Under the pieces are notes generated by a model. It was given only the letters and a program-made list of their open reading frames with translations, was not told the DNA's origin and ran no database searches. Made by a program: the position numbers and the translations under genes. From Oopsacas minuta (Eukaryota > Porifera > Hexactinellida > Lyssacinosida > Leucopsacidae), in the NCBI GenBank assembly GCA_024704765.1, contig JAKMXF010000028.1, forward strand, positions 1-64,000: a stretch of DNA of 64,000 bases, in the 5' to 3' direction. Shown here in pieces: positions 1 to 13,500 of this stretch. Each line of letters opens with the position of its first letter. The first letter of the stretch is position 1.

Positions 1-630
1 GACTTACAACCAGGTACTAGGCATGTCATGTTGAATATGTGATGATGCGGTACAAATATTGCAGTAATTGGAAGAAACGAAAATATTTACAATAATTATT
101 ATATATTATCAACATTGAATACAAAATTTATGGGTGGGTAAAATATTTTTCATATTAAGACGTTTAAGACACAAAATTTCAAAAGTAATCACAAATATTG
201 ACGCTAATACATAGTTTGCATGTTGCTACATAAGATCTCTATCCTCATAATGAATTATACATATTCTTAGAGCACTATAGGCGATTAATTCGCGCGAACA
301 ATACGACTGAATTGGATACTCAAACATGTGCAAAACTGAAGTTTTATAAATCAGGCAAAATTATACCAAAATATGTTCTAAGGAGTAAGCAGTTGTTGGA
401 TACACATAAATGTTAAAATCACTTTGATATATTAAGAAATACAAAAGTTATGATGTAAAGTAGTCCGATGGTAATGACAATCCATGGTCCAAAATTTCGA
501 TAGAGTGCCATTGCCTTAGTATATAGAATGCTATGAGTAGATGTTAGATATCATTAATATACAGTAAGGTTTATCACATTTAGAATATCAAAATTTTGTA
601 ATTTCGTGACTGTTGCCCTATATACTACTA
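1..630. other. AT-rich flank upstream of the GT10 gene
   Basis: No credible coding segment, RNA gene or recognisable repeat was seen. It presumably holds the 5' flank and promoter of the following gene, but no convincing core promoter can be pointed to. Confidence 0.5.
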
Positions 631-1752
631 ATGCATATAGCAATCAGTTTAATAAGTTGTATTCTATGTTTCGTGGTAAGGATACAACCAATTACCATAA
701 AGATGATACCAGAGTATTACTGGGGCATTCACTGGAGTGGAAACTTTACTGAAATGTGTGGTATGCCCTGTATTCTATTAGAGAATCCATCTAATCCAGA
801 TGGTGAGTTCTATATGGCTATGAATAACGAAGATGTTCGTAAGGCTGTCAATACATACTCAGATGTATCAGTGCGTATTCTCGGCTCTAAGGAACCACAA
901 CACTACTATAAATTGCTCAAAATATCGTATTTGAATGAACATTTCGAAGGTACTGCACTTCTAGATTGGACTTCAGATGTACCATGGACTCTGATGCCAG
1001 ACATGGAATATTTACAGGCTATTGAAATGCCAAAAAATCCAGCACCTAAAGCTACATTCGTTGCTCGAAACTGTAACCCAATGAACAACCGTATGGCTTA
1101 TGTTAAACATATTGACGATGCTATAGGTGTAGTAGCAGCCAGTAGTTGTTATCATAACACAGACTGGCCAAGATGTGGTGACAGGGAATGCAGTAAAATT
1201 GAAGCGATCCGTCCATACAAGATTCATCTTGCTTTTGAGAATGGAGACTCGACAAATTTTGTGACTGACAAAATCTATCAAGCATTTGAAGCCGGTGTGC
1301 TACCTGTGTGGATGGGCACGAGGGATGTAGCAACAGCTGTCCCAAAGGGTTCTTATATCGATGTAGCTGATTTTGATACTCCAAAAGATCTAGCATTATA
1401 CTTGATAGAAGTTCTAGCTGACGAAACACTCTATCAGAGTTATTTTGAGTGGAAAAACAAACCGTTTGATAAGGAATTTGATGATAGATTTCGAGTTCTG
1501 TGGACTGATCCGTTTAACTGTAGAATGTGCAGATACATTGATGCATACAAGAAAGGACTTGAATGGGATATTGTAAAACAGGTGGCTAAGAACACTGAAG
1601 TCCAAAATGAAATTATTGAAAGTGGAGGTGAAATTGGAATTTTTGGTTTTACCACTCAGCAATTCTATTTTATAGTTTCACTTTTTGTCATAGCTTCAAT
1701 CTTGTATTTTGCTTGTAGGAAGCGGATAAATAGGAAATTTTATCTCTTATAA
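631..1752 (+). CDS. GT10-family fucosyltransferase-like membrane protein
   Basis: A single-exon 373-residue protein from the first ATG; six further codons upstream open only from TTG, so I prefer the ATG. The N-terminus has a hydrophobic stretch (about residues 4-17) typical of a type II Golgi signal anchor. The family signature is near residues 196-228: a LAFENG core followed by FVTDKIYQAF and GVLPVWMG, matching the GDP-fucose-binding motif of alpha-1,3-fucosyltransferases. An upstream NCNPMNNR segment also fits the family. Known members transfer fucose from GDP-fucose to glycans in the Golgi; acceptor and linkage cannot be told here. Odd point: a second strong hydrophobic segment near the C-terminus (about residues 345-362) followed by a basic tail, which the usual vertebrate enzymes lack. 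OTUD5 begins 173 bp downstream on the same strand. Confidence 0.85.
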   Translation: MHIAISLISCILCFVVRIQPITIKMIPEYYWGIHWSGNFTEMCGMPCILLENPSNPDGEFYMAMNNEDVRKAVNTYSDVSVRILGSKEPQHYYKLLKISYLNEHFEGTALLDWTSDVPWTLMPDMEYLQAIEMPKNPAPKATFVARNCNPMNNRMAYVKHIDDAIGVVAASSCYHNTDWPRCGDRECSKIEAIRPYKIHLAFENGDSTNFVTDKIYQAFEAGVLPVWMGTRDVATAVPKGSYIDVADFDTPKDLALYLIEVLADETLYQSYFEWKNKPFDKEFDDRFRVLWTDPFNCRMCRYIDAYKKGLEWDIVKQVAKNTEVQNEIIESGGEIGIFGFTTQQFYFIVSLFVIASILYFACRKRINRKFYLL

Positions 1753-1925
1753 TCACCTTTTTTCAATGATTTGCTGACCAATTTTCAAAATAGAACAGAA
1801 TTTTCTAGAATAATGTTACTTCTACGTAATATATATTTTCTCAATTATATGAGGTTGCATTTTTTTCGATAGTTTACAACGAAATATGTATTTATAGATT
1901 CTATAGACAAATTATTGAGTGGAAT

Positions 1926-3653
1926 ATGACTATTTTACCAAAGAAGGATAAATCAGACAATTCAGATTCAGACGGTTCTAATTCGTCAAATACCAGTACT
2001 CAGGCTAGAGATGCTTACCAACATACAGCCTCGTGTCATAATGAGGATTATGATTCTGCATCTCAATCAACAGCATGCTCTGTATCGAGGAGCAAACGTC
2101 GTTTACGCGCTTCTGTCTCTACACGTCCGTTACAAACCGCCCGACCTGCCCCTTTATCTCTAACTATCCCTCTCTTACCATCTTGCTCCGCATCCTCCTC
2201 CTCCTCCTCCTCCCTTCCACAGCCCAGCACGTCTATCACAAAACCGCGGAAAATCCCCGCGCTACTTGCCGCCGGGTATAGCAGTGACGAGTGTAACAGC
2301 GCTGAAGAATACGACTCTTCTACTCGGAGCAAAACCGACTGTGACAGAGAACAGAGATTCGAAGAGTACTTATGGAAGGAATGGGGGTTTTTAATAAAAC
2401 AAATGAAATTAGACGGAAACTGTCTATTCCGTAGCATAGCTGATCAGATATATGGAGACGAGGAAATGCAGTCCATGGTTCGTGGCATGTGTATGGATTA
2501 TATGATGAAAAATAGCGATTATTTTGCGCAATTTGTGACCGAAGATTTTTCAAAATACATCAGTAGGAAGAGTAGAGATTGTTGCTATGGTAACCACTTA
2601 GAAATGCAGGCACTTTCCGAGATGTATAACCGTAACATTGAAGTGTATCAATTCAAAAAGCCTCCAATCGTATTCTACAGTCCTGACGCTACAGATAACG
2701 ATCCAATGCGGTTATCATACCACGGACAAATCCATTACAACTCTATAGTAGACCCCAAGCGACCTGCAGTCGGTGTAGGACTAGGTTTACCTGGATATAA
2801 GCCTTCTGAGGAGGACAAACGAGTACTGGAGCGAGCAATTAAGGAATCGGAAGAATTTACCATAGAGGAATCTATGTTGAAAGATAAATTAGATGCGACT
2901 GAAATTGAAGCGACTAACGAAGCGGTAGAAGAAGCAATAGCTAGAGAATCTTACTTAATCTGGTTAGAGGAAACTCGTACCAGACAGGATTACAAAGCTT
3001 CTAGTTCTTCTGTGATAACACAAGCTCTATCCTCTCCTTCTAACGATATATCTCCTTCAAACAGTCCACCCAGATCGCCTTTGTTACGCAGTCGATCACT
3101 AACAAACCTAAACCCTATCCTAAAACCTGCCCAATCGCCTCCTCCCCTTCAACTTCCTAGCGGTAAGATGTCACCTGTCATGTTCAAGAGACAGGTGTCA
3201 TCTCCTAGTCTAGCTAAACTGAGGACTAGTCCCACTACTCCAGTAATGACTCCTTCCTATTCAGACAACAGTATATCCTTCTCAAGACCTAAACACTCAC
3301 ACAAACACAGTTATAAGAAGCTCTCCAGCAGCACTTCTAACTTCCGTAAGGTCCCTTATCCCTCCCCTAAATCTTCACCTCACAGCTCCAAACATAATTC
3401 CCCTACATCTTCTCCTTCTACCTCTCCTCGCTCCTCTCCCTTACTATCCAACCCTCCTATACGATCTCCCCAGGAGCAGGTTGTAGAGAAATCACTGCCT
3501 ACCTCCTCCGATCCTATATACCCGTTTGAGTACAGCTCAATGCTGGATGGACCCTCATTCGGTATGTCTGACTGGGGAGATGATAGCATTATAGCTGCTG
3601 TTATGGCAGCATCCCAACAAGAATATTTCCAAGCCCAACTCAACAGTTCCTGA
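1926..3653 (+). CDS. OTUD5: OTU-domain deubiquitinase, OTUD5 orthologue
   Basis: An intronless 575-residue protein. A low-complexity Ser-rich N-terminus (poly-Ser from a CTC run at 2193-2212) leads to a GYSSDE motif near residues 117-122, aligned with the phosphorylated Ser segment that activates human OTUD5. The OTU domain spans about 146-278: DGNCLFR supplies Asp163 and Cys166, and HYNSIVDP supplies His270, so the catalytic triad is complete. It continues with the OTUD5-type VGVGLGLP segment and an acidic helix ending in ARESYL. A long Ser/Pro-rich linker follows, then a C-terminal ubiquitin-interacting-like helix (IIAAVMAASQQEY), as in human OTUD5. The family cleaves K48 and K63 ubiquitin chains in signalling and chromatin control. 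Start: ATG with no better upstream option. Only 173 bp separate it from the GT10 stop, and a T-rich tract ending in AG at 1860-1872 could be a 5' UTR splice acceptor. Confidence 0.95.
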   Translation: MTILPKKDKSDNSDSDGSNSSNTSTQARDAYQHTASCHNEDYDSASQSTACSVSRSKRRLRASVSTRPLQTARPAPLSLTIPLLPSCSASSSSSSSLPQPSTSITKPRKIPALLAAGYSSDECNSAEEYDSSTRSKTDCDREQRFEEYLWKEWGFLIKQMKLDGNCLFRSIADQIYGDEEMQSMVRGMCMDYMMKNSDYFAQFVTEDFSKYISRKSRDCCYGNHLEMQALSEMYNRNIEVYQFKKPPIVFYSPDATDNDPMRLSYHGQIHYNSIVDPKRPAVGVGLGLPGYKPSEEDKRVLERAIKESEEFTIEESMLKDKLDATEIEATNEAVEEAIARESYLIWLEETRTRQDYKASSSSVITQALSSPSNDISPSNSPPRSPLLRSRSLTNLNPILKPAQSPPPLQLPSGKMSPVMFKRQVSSPSLAKLRTSPTTPVMTPSYSDNSISFSRPKHSHKHSYKKLSSSTSNFRKVPYPSPKSSPHSSKHNSPTSSPSTSPRSSPLLSNPPIRSPQEQVVEKSLPTSSDPIYPFEYSSMLDGPSFGMSDWGDDSIIAAVMAASQQEYFQAQLNSS

Positions 3654-4541
3654 TTAATTATTGATGTTATGTATCTATAAAGATGTTTGTTTTTGTTTAT
3701 TTGTTTTCTTTGCCATATCATATAGGCCTTACCATCACCAATCAGCTGTTGATGATTATTTCATGATTTGAGTAAATAACATTATAATTAGTATATTAAT
3801 ATGTTTGTAGTATGTTGTTATTGTATTAATATGTTATGGATGTTATTCTATGCGTATATCAAATATTTTCTTAGATGAGCCATGTCTTATCGCAATTCCC
3901 ATCAAGTTATTCATATTGTGCCTATTTAGATAATTCATATTTGTTAAGTGCCTTAGTGAAGCCATTAAGTAATTGGCTCACTTGACCAGAAAGAGAAACA
4001 TTTAAAATAGTTTCTGTTAATCGACCAACACCATATTCCTCTTAATCAGGTAAAATGACCTGTCGCAGTGTGAAGTAATTGTAGGTGTTTCCTATATACA
4101 AAACCACCACGAGATTGAAAATCTTGTCTATGAGACTTCGTATATACTAGGAAGGAGACTTAAATCACTTAATTAATACAAATCCTACTGGAAAGGGCTA
4201 CTAGCACACTGCACTACTTGGTTCATAATAAGCAACCCTGACTGTATCCATGCAGTATGGTACTAATAGACGCTAGACCTCACACATATTTACGTCTCAT
4301 TTAATTTCCTATTTAATTGAAGACAGTAAAACTCGGTTAAGACATACGTCTTTTGTGGAAATAATAAGAGTACGTATGAATCTCATAATACGTTCTATAA
4401 CTCCGAACCGAATAGATATTGTATTTATAGTGAAGGTAATTAGATTTCAATTTAACTAAGCGAATGCATTATCGAGTTCTACTGTACAAGAATTGTATTA
4501 CCTTTTTATGACTTATTTTAAAATTATCTATCAGTGAGGTA
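3654..4541. other. Intergenic, OTUD5 to TRP channel
   Basis: AT-rich and non-coding. Near 4325-4345 is a sequence like the pogo-type MITE ends found elsewhere in the window (AAAACTCGGTTAAGAC), without a clear partner. Otherwise nothing was recognised. Confidence 0.4.
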
Positions 4542-7500
4542 ATGGCATTTTCTAAGGGTCAATGTCTAGGATACTTATCAGAAGCTCACGCACCATTCAA
4601 AAAGCACCAATTTGTTCTCTTAAACTCTTTATCAGCTGATCCAGTCAAAGTAACCTCACTAACTGACAGTAAAGTTAGCAAGGATGTGTCCAGAAATAAA
4701 ATATCCTTGCTGGAGGATACAACTCTTGTACTCAAATCAGATTCTCCTCTGAGTGCCGAGAAGTTTATAACTCAGCTGATAGAGATAGGCAGGACTCAGC
4801 TGTTTGATGTAGCTTTCCAACAGAACATTATTAGTCATGCAGAGTAAGTTTAAGTCATGTTAAGTAATATACTCTACTCATAACCTTCCACGTGGGTCCA
4901 CTTCTGGAAAGATTATATTTGTATTTAGGCCACTGTTAGTTGGAAATTTGTTTCATATTGTCATTACTGCACAGTGTTACTTACCAACATGGGAATAGTT
5001 GCGATTTTGTCTTCACAGAACTCATCAACGTAATTTTTGGTCGTTTTAGTGTCCATAAACTAATCTGACTATTAAATAGTAGGTGGCGCCACCCTATCTT
5101 CACCATGCATATAACTCTCTTTCAAAAATCAATGGACTAATACATTAGCATGATTGCGATTACGATTACAATCTGATAGAATCAGCTGATTACGAATATG
5201 ATTAACCTAATAGAAACATAGGATAACGATTACGATTATGATCACAGGAAAGTGTGTAATCGGTTATAATCGATCACGATTGTAATGGTGATCGGCCCCA
5301 ACCCTGTCCCAGTAGGATTCCTTCTTGGCAGGCTTGTCAAAAGGGCCTATAGTCAGGTCAGGTAGGGTTAGGTTATCTTGAAAATATTTCTTACAGGTCA
5401 GGTCTCAAGATTAATCAGGTCATTTTCGGGTCATTTAACAATCAATTAAGCGCAATTAATCAAGTTAGGAATGGTGAAACCATACACTAAGGGATGGATA
5501 GATATATGGCCAGTTTTTACTCAGTATTTATTTTGAAGAGGGCCTATTCCATTGAAGATATATCATAATGAAACTAATTGACCCTATTATGGAGGTAATT
5601 CAATTAAATTTACGAGTTAATTAAGTGACGGGATTAGCAAGGTAAGATCCTGTAAATGACCTGAAGTGACCTTTTTCAGGTTAAGTCAGGTCATGACGTG
5701 ACCTTTTGACAAGCCTGCTACTTGGCGCTGAAAATTATCAATATGTGTAAATCCGTAAATGTTTTGATAAAAATATATTTGTATTGATGCTACAAAAGTA
5801 ATTAAAGGTGCTGAATTAATAGTGATCGTAAATAGGAGTGTTAAGGCTATAAGGGTTGGTATGAATCTAGATTGCTGCTCGGGGCGGCGCCTCTCGTTAT
5901 GTCCTGAATCACTAACATCAGGTAACTCGAACATTCGCTATCTCGTACAGATTTTTATTCCCCTGAGGGTTCTATTTATCAGATGTTAACTGTATTTTCA
6001 AAACAAAAATTTGAGACAAAAGTTACTCATACCCTGCATAGGCTAAGCTCATTTTCGAAAAACAGTTATCTATGTAATCACATATATGTACAGTAGGACT
6101 TCATTTACAGTAATCGTAGAAATTCGTACTCTTTTCCTTAGTTACATGTTAACCGTTTTCATATTAACGAGGTTTACTATATATTTCCTATAGGAAGGTT
6201 CATATCCTACACTTAGCAGCTAATAAAGGCTCATCAGCTCTATTTTCTTATCTGTTAGAGAAATTCCCAGATATAAATCTACAGGACAGAGACTCTAATG
6301 ATAACAATCTGATACATGCTGCTGTTACAAACACAGCTCACCCTGATGTGTTAGATATCTTACTCAAGAGGTATACTAATGATAAGACTGCTAGAGATGG
6401 TGAGTTTTAAAATCTTAAGAATTAAGTTTGTTGGTTGATAAGGCCTCGAGGATTTATCCATGAACCCATGTATATATGCACAACTACTTTAGTTCATTTC
6501 CATCTATCAACATATGAAAAACAAGTCTCTTCCAAAATACTCACGGAAGGATTTGCTTTTACAATTTAATAATTTTGGAATGTAAAATACTGGAATGGTT
6601 AATCTTAATTCAATAAATGTGTTTAACCGATGTATTGACTAAAATTGAAACTGGATATATTAATGTATATGACACTTTTCGGTTAAGCTATTATATTTCT
6701 CATCGCATTTAACTGGATTTAGTACCGGTTAACCGAACCTAGCACTGTTCTGAAGTAGACTTAGAAAAATGATATTAATATAATTTTTAACCTACAATTT
6801 TATAGGTATTTATGTAATTTATATTCCTATTTATAGATGCCAGTGATAACAGTGATAGTAGTGATAGTTATGCAGTTAATGATGTATTATACCAGAAGAA
6901 CTATGCTAGGTTAACTCCACTATTGCTAGCAATTAAAGAAAATTGTCCTAACTCAGTGAGGAAGCTAATAGCAGCTTGTTGTAGTATGAGAATAGGTTTG
7001 GATAAAGATGATAAAACAGCTGTACATTATGCAGCTAGATTGAACAGAGCTGAGTGTCTTGAGATAATGAGTAATGTAGAAGATGATAATCTAGAAGATT
7101 ATAAGAAGATTTTAGTTCTTAAGAATAAATTGAAGTTAATTCCTGTTATGTTGGCAGAAGATACAGCTTCTATTAAGGTTTGTTACTTTGTGACTATTGT
7201 TTCATTTAGGGCCCGGGAATCGGTCCTGATACTCAACTCTCACGATTTCGTGTCTACAAATACTGCAGAATCCTTGTTTTTTTCACAGAAATTTAATACT
7301 AATTGTAAATCTCACGATATTGAAGGTTTACAGGTTGAGAGCCCTGGAACTATGTTAACGAATAATGTTATATATTTTGTCCATATATTTAATATGTGTG
7401 TCTATGATCTTGCGGGGTAATATATATGAATTTTTAGTTTTGGTTTGGTTTAACAAGTAAATTTCCCGCTCAATTGATGAACGTGAAGATTAAGAGTTTC

Positions 7501-10500
7501 TTCTTTTGAGCATATTATGGTTGGATTTGCATCGAGTAATTTGCCTCTTTTCCGCGGAATTTGGGTGCAAAATTCCATTTCAACCGTATTGGGTTTAGCA
7601 CTTTAATATGCAGAGAGCCATAAATGAGGTCTCTGAAAGCATTTCTAACATGTTTGTTTAATCCTAGTGAGATTTTGGTGGCACTTTATTAAAGTTATGA
7701 GTCACACAAATGTATTTACTGTTTAGAATAATCCAATACGAAACAACAATGTAGAACTAGAGATTTATTTCGTGAATAGAACTTTATAGTTTCCATTTCC
7801 TAAACTTTAATCAACATCCTCATAATATTTGTAATTTTCAAGCTATTGACTACAATTTGGTTTTGCTCTAGGAATATATACGAACATTTATGTGTTATGT
7901 TACTTAGGTTTGTCGTAGGATAGTTTAACCACAAATATTACTTACGTGAATACTTATTGGATGTTGAAATTGTAAATGTAACATGTGAATCATAATAATA
8001 ATTAGGGTAGTTAAACTGTCATACAAACAGTTCTTCGACTAATTCATTTGAATATGTATTATAAAATTCATCCTTACTAACTTACCAACACTTAATAATT
8101 ATTTCCCGGTATTCTTTGTTAGATCCTGGTATTTTCGGGAATTTTTCGGAATCAGAATTTTGCTAATGTTTTCCTGGATTCTCAAATTCTTCCCTGGATT
8201 GCTTGTAAATCCCGGGAGGGAGGGTTGGTAATTTGTATTTCTCCATTTTAATGAATTACAGTTGATCCTCGTTAATCCCAATCCTCGCTAATGCAAGCAG
8301 TTCCGAAAGTGTATATAACTTCTGGAAAGTGTTCAAATTTTCAAATACAGTCAATGCTGGTTATAAGAACATCGTCGGGAACTGGACATAATGTTCTTAT
8401 ATCCGGCATCTACTGTAGAACTAATTGTATCTAATATTGTTGTAGACGAACACATGTTATTACACATATTATTACACATATTGGCATCCTTTTCATCGTT
8501 TGTACAACTTTCGAAAGTTATATCTAATTCCTATATTATACGTATAGTTTTGTTTCAATGCATTTCGCTTATCCGAAATAATTATTTTGAAATTGGAGTA
8601 GTGAGGATGTACTGTAGTCAACTGAGTATTGTCAGGATGTACTGTAGTCAACTGAGTATTGTCAGGATGTACTGTAGTCAGCTGAGTATTGTCAGGATAT
8701 ACTGTAGTCAACTGAGTATTGTCAGGATGTACTGTAGTCAACTGAGTATTGTCAGGATATACTGTAGTCAACTGAGTATTGTCAGGATGTACTGTAGTCA
8801 GCTGAGTATTGTCAGGATGTACTGTAGTCAACTGAGTATTGTCAGGATGTACTGTAGTCAGCTGAGTATTGTCAGGATATACTGTAGTCAACTGAGTATT
8901 GTCAGGATGTACTGTAGTCAACTGAGTATTGTCAGGATGTACTGTAGTCAGCTGAGTATTGTCAGGATATACTGTAGTCAACTGAGTATTGTCAGGATGT
9001 ACTGTAGTCAACTGAGTATTATCACGTTTATAATTATATACTTGTAGATATTATTGAAACATTTTGACATTGAGAAGGTAGTATCTGATGAACTGGGTTC
9101 TATTCTACACTGGGCATCTGGTAATGACAATATGAATCTAGTTAGAGTTCTCTTGTCTCTCGATAATCCAGCTAAAGTGAACAAGAAGAACGGTAAAGGC
9201 TTCACCCCCCTCAAGATTTCAGCTAAGAGAGGATTCGCTCGTATTGTAGAAGTTCTACTTAAAGAAGGGGATGCTGATCCTGATTTCATTGGTATGTATA
9301 TACCTAATTCTAAATATATTTCGCGGCTAATTTCATTTTAATTACGTTACCTTCACTATTAGTGCTTTCGAGCATTCTGTATTTCCCAAAGTGAAAAGTC
9401 TTGCTAATGCTTCCTTGATACCACACTTTGGGAGGTTCTACAGTAAGCCATCTATCATTACGTATGATGAGTGGTCAAGTTAGATAGCCTGAACAAATTA
9501 ATAACGGTATACTATTAGTATATAAATTCCAACCGGATTTCCTAAGGCGGGGCTCATGCCATCATTGTTGCGGGCGGCAGAAAGATAAGTTCGTCAGTGT
9601 TTTCTTTGTCTAGGACTGACCTAAGCAGACTTTTGTCGAGTAATTCGTGAATGATTGTTTAATTTGATCCAAAAGGATTTAATAGGATTGTTTGAGGTTA
9701 GCAGTGAAATACTCGAAGTCACTTTTAACACCTTATAACTCTGCAACCGTTGACTGAATTGACATACAACTTGATACATACTTATGACTTATAGTGTTTC
9801 CAACCTGATCTGGATTCAGGGGCGGCGCCAGCTACTTAAACTGATTAGTGCAGCTATACGAATAAGATATGATAAAAATGTGACCTACCGCATGCAGTAC
9901 TAGCACAGAAAGTGTCTAAACATTCTTGGATGTTGTTTATGTCATTTTGAGGTACCCCTGGCTTGGGAGGAGTGGCGATTTATCCTGGATTATGGGCTAT
10001 ACGTATTGGATGTGCTAGGTTATTTGACGCACTCCTTTACTGCTACACTTACCGTTCTAGTAGCGCATGCACCAGCCGCCCAGTACTTTTAAATAGCTCA
10101 ACAAATCATCCAGGGTAAATCAACAAGATTAACGGTCTATGCTAGAGCCTAAGGTAGTGCCTGCCAAGAAAGAGGTCGTGCCCAGGCACGACCTGCCACT
10201 ACCCCTGGAGCAGCCCCGCCCTGGCGAGATTCGGTTAACTGTATAGTGTCGTCTTCACTAATCTTCAGTGTTCTTAGGGTTTTGAGAGGTATATACAATA
10301 TATTAACGGATTCTTCTAGTTGGGTATTTATGCGATGTTACATTTTATTTTTTATTCACAAATTTCAATCCTTTTGTAAGATACAATCCCATCACTATTG
10401 ATATAACAGTTATGGATTGATTTAAGTCACAAAACATTATTAATTGTATAAAAGATAGTTGCAGCGGTTAACCTTTTACCACTATTATTGTAACTACCCC

Positions 10501-13500
10501 ATTAATTCCATTAACCAATCCAGTTCTACAAACAGCAGAGGCAAGCAAGCGATCTGCACATATTCCCAGGAAATGTATTATCATTTTTACTAGGTATCAG
10601 ATGGATGTGGAATTTTAAACCTCCTGAGATGCTGATTTCAACCAGGGTTTCATCCAGCTTTCTGAACCATATGCCTGAATGTTCCCCACATCTTTACGCG
10701 CCTAGATTTATCTTTGCTGCGCCTGTAGGCTCGCCGCATACGCCTATATGAAACCTGAATTCAACATTCCAGGGCATTAATATAGACTAGGCTACATCAG
10801 TTGCCACCTTTGTTTAAAACACACATCCGTTTCTCCATTCTTTGTTCGTTATACGGTATTGATTAATCATATAAAATTTGGATTGGACCCCAATAGATAT
10901 CGTGGTACTGTTATTAATCTTTGTAAATATGCTGCTTTCTAGTACTTTGTGTCCGATATGACTGTCACACTAAAATTGGTCCGAGCCAAAAAGGTCCAGG
11001 ACCGGTTTTGGTCTGATAAAATTCTTCTAGGTAACAATTTTTGACCTATCTAGAGTCAATATTCCATGATCCAGTGAATCGTAACTAGCTTCTAGAGTTG
11101 TCTATACACATTTTTCATAGATTACCGTAGAAAGATAGCCCCCTGCATGCTCTATCAGTGTCTCTTTACTTGTTTTTGTAGAAGTTCATATAGTTATTGA
11201 TGAATTGTCCCACCAACTTTTATAAGAAGTCTAGGCGGTAGGCCGGAGTAATTTTCGTTAGGTAGTACCATTTTTGGCCGGGGACAATTATTTCGTGAAA
11301 TGGCAGCATGGTACGTAAGACATACTAATTTGTTTCCCAAGGGAGTACGTCATATCCGAGTTCTACTCTACGTACTAACCAAATACTTCTTCGTAATTGT
11401 GTCTCACCAGTAGCGGCTGGCTAGCTCCGCCACTGTTTTCAGCATACTGTTTCATGATAAACGTATAATATACGATTAACTGAATAGAGAAGATATATCC
11501 GTTTGTATTTTAACCATTTCTAACCAATATTGGTAGACACTAAGGTAAAGGTGCTAAACGAACAATATATAGACGAATTCTCGTGATAGTTCCCGAAACT
11601 CTCTTTGACATGTCTGTCATTAGAATACTCCCAGAAATAGATATAGCATGGTTAGTTGGTTACTCATAACTTATATGATCTTTAGAAAATATTGTGAGAA
11701 AACAAGATAGGAAGATCAGCTGTTACACTTTGTAGTAAGTAATACAATATTACAATATAATATAAAAGATGTAAACTATGCATAGTTAAGGGGAAATTAG
11801 GAAGAAGATGACGAACTGATTCAAGGACACAGAACAATAACCTCATTAGATATTAAATTTACATCTTTAGCTCGAAAAATATCAGAGATGAAGGAATTAA
11901 ATGAGAGGTCTCAGTTCAAGCAGTGAATTATGTCACTATCTTGTTCCGTAACATAAATGCGTTTCTTATCAATAGAAACAACAATACCTAATAGATAGTC
12001 ACATTCTAATTCTTTCTTTCCGTTAACCGCGACAGAATGCAATAACTCCCTTCTTATAGAATATACATTCAGAAACAGCTATCATACTAAGTTACTTATA
12101 TTTTCCTGTCCGATACATATACCAACTGGGCTACACCTTTCTTATCGAAAAATAAAAAATCATAAGAACTATTAAATGTACAATTTTTGTATCTTAACTC
12201 ACCCAAATACTGTTATTTGTATTAGTTCAGGCCCTGGCATATGCTCCGGCTCACATTCTTTGAGGCAGTTGCGTAACAGGCCCCTATAGGGCCTGGAGGC
12301 GCGATAAGCTGGGGGCCCTTTGAGGAGGGAAAATTCAATGAAATCAAAGCTTATTTTATTAGCCTAGGTCAGGGGGTTTTCAATCTGGAGGTCGCGGCGT
12401 CGCGGACTGTTTAGATATTTCATAACATTTAAAAATTTACTGATAGATAGAAATTGTTCAAATTGTCCATTTTTAACTGATTGTAAAATATTTTCGCGTT
12501 TTGCGTGAACATTCCTTGCATCCTTGGCAGTGTCCGATCCAGAAATTGATGGTGTGGGGATAATTATCCAGCTGGGGGTCTGTGGGGCGCTGTAAGCTCC
12601 CCAGTGGGGTCCGGAGGTGAACCCCCTGGACGCAAGCCCCAGTTACCACAACATTATTTGCCTTTCTACTGTTAGGTAACTTCGAATCTCCATTTTTTTT
12701 CCCTTAACTGCGTGATACACATTTGGCATGGAAAGTTTTCGATTGACAATTTAAGTACATCGCATAATTGTGTATATAATATGTTGTATACATTTACACA
12801 AGGAAATATTCAATAAATTGCTACATATAAGTTTTGTTTCAACTTGGACTAACGTTTCATTAGTAACATATATGTTATCTTGCTCATAATAGATGTGCAT
12901 ACCAACCATTACAGTTCACGAAACTTCCGTCCGTAGATTTGGTTGGCAGCATAGCTACGTTTCCATCTCCTACTTATGTGAAACAGGTTGCTCCAGTCCT
13001 TACAATTAAAATGAGGTTAGTCTTTAATAATTAAAATGAGGATAAGCTCTAATAAAATAAAATGTTGAGCCGAAAGCCTGGCACTGCTGCTCGGCCTCTG
13101 GGTCATGTTTCTTACCAATGACAAAAGTATTAGTCGTTAAAACCAAAATTATTGGTATTATTCAAAGTATAAGCCAAAGGTGCAAAAATGTGAGAGTAAT
13201 CATTTTTATTCTAGGTAAGGAAGTAGGCTTCACAGCCCTGAACAATGCCGCTCAATACGGTCAACTAGAGGCAGTTAAAGTGTTGGTTGATAACGGAGCT
13301 TCGCTCTCTCAAGAAAATATGACTAACACAGCTCTACACTCAGCTGTCTATGGAGGTCAAGCTGAAATCACCAAGTATGTAGCACTACGTAAGTATTTTA
13401 GCCTGGCATTGAATAGGTATAATATAACCTGCTCTGTATCAGAAACGATATACACAGCCCAATATAGCAAGTAGAAAATAGTGTTTAGGCAAGGGGATCG

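Noticed and set aside
613-630. Six extra codons upstream of the GT10 start
   Set aside because: The extension begins with TTG; the first ATG is at 631 and leaves the signal anchor intact.
2063-2437. Antisense ORF across OTUD5
   Set aside because: It overlaps the conserved OTUD5 coding region on the other strand and shows no domain or sensible start.
5686-5934. 82-residue minus-strand ORF in TRP intron 1
   Set aside because: It begins inside the end of a MITE copy and shows no recognisable domain or conservation signal.
8601-9020. CRISPR-like array of 30-bp repeats
   Set aside because: The units are directly abutting with no spacers, and the setting is an animal intron.
8391-9047. Long ORFs on both strands encoding 10-residue repeats
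   Set aside because: They exist only because a 30-bp minisatellite without stops is open in every frame; the array is inside a TRP intron.
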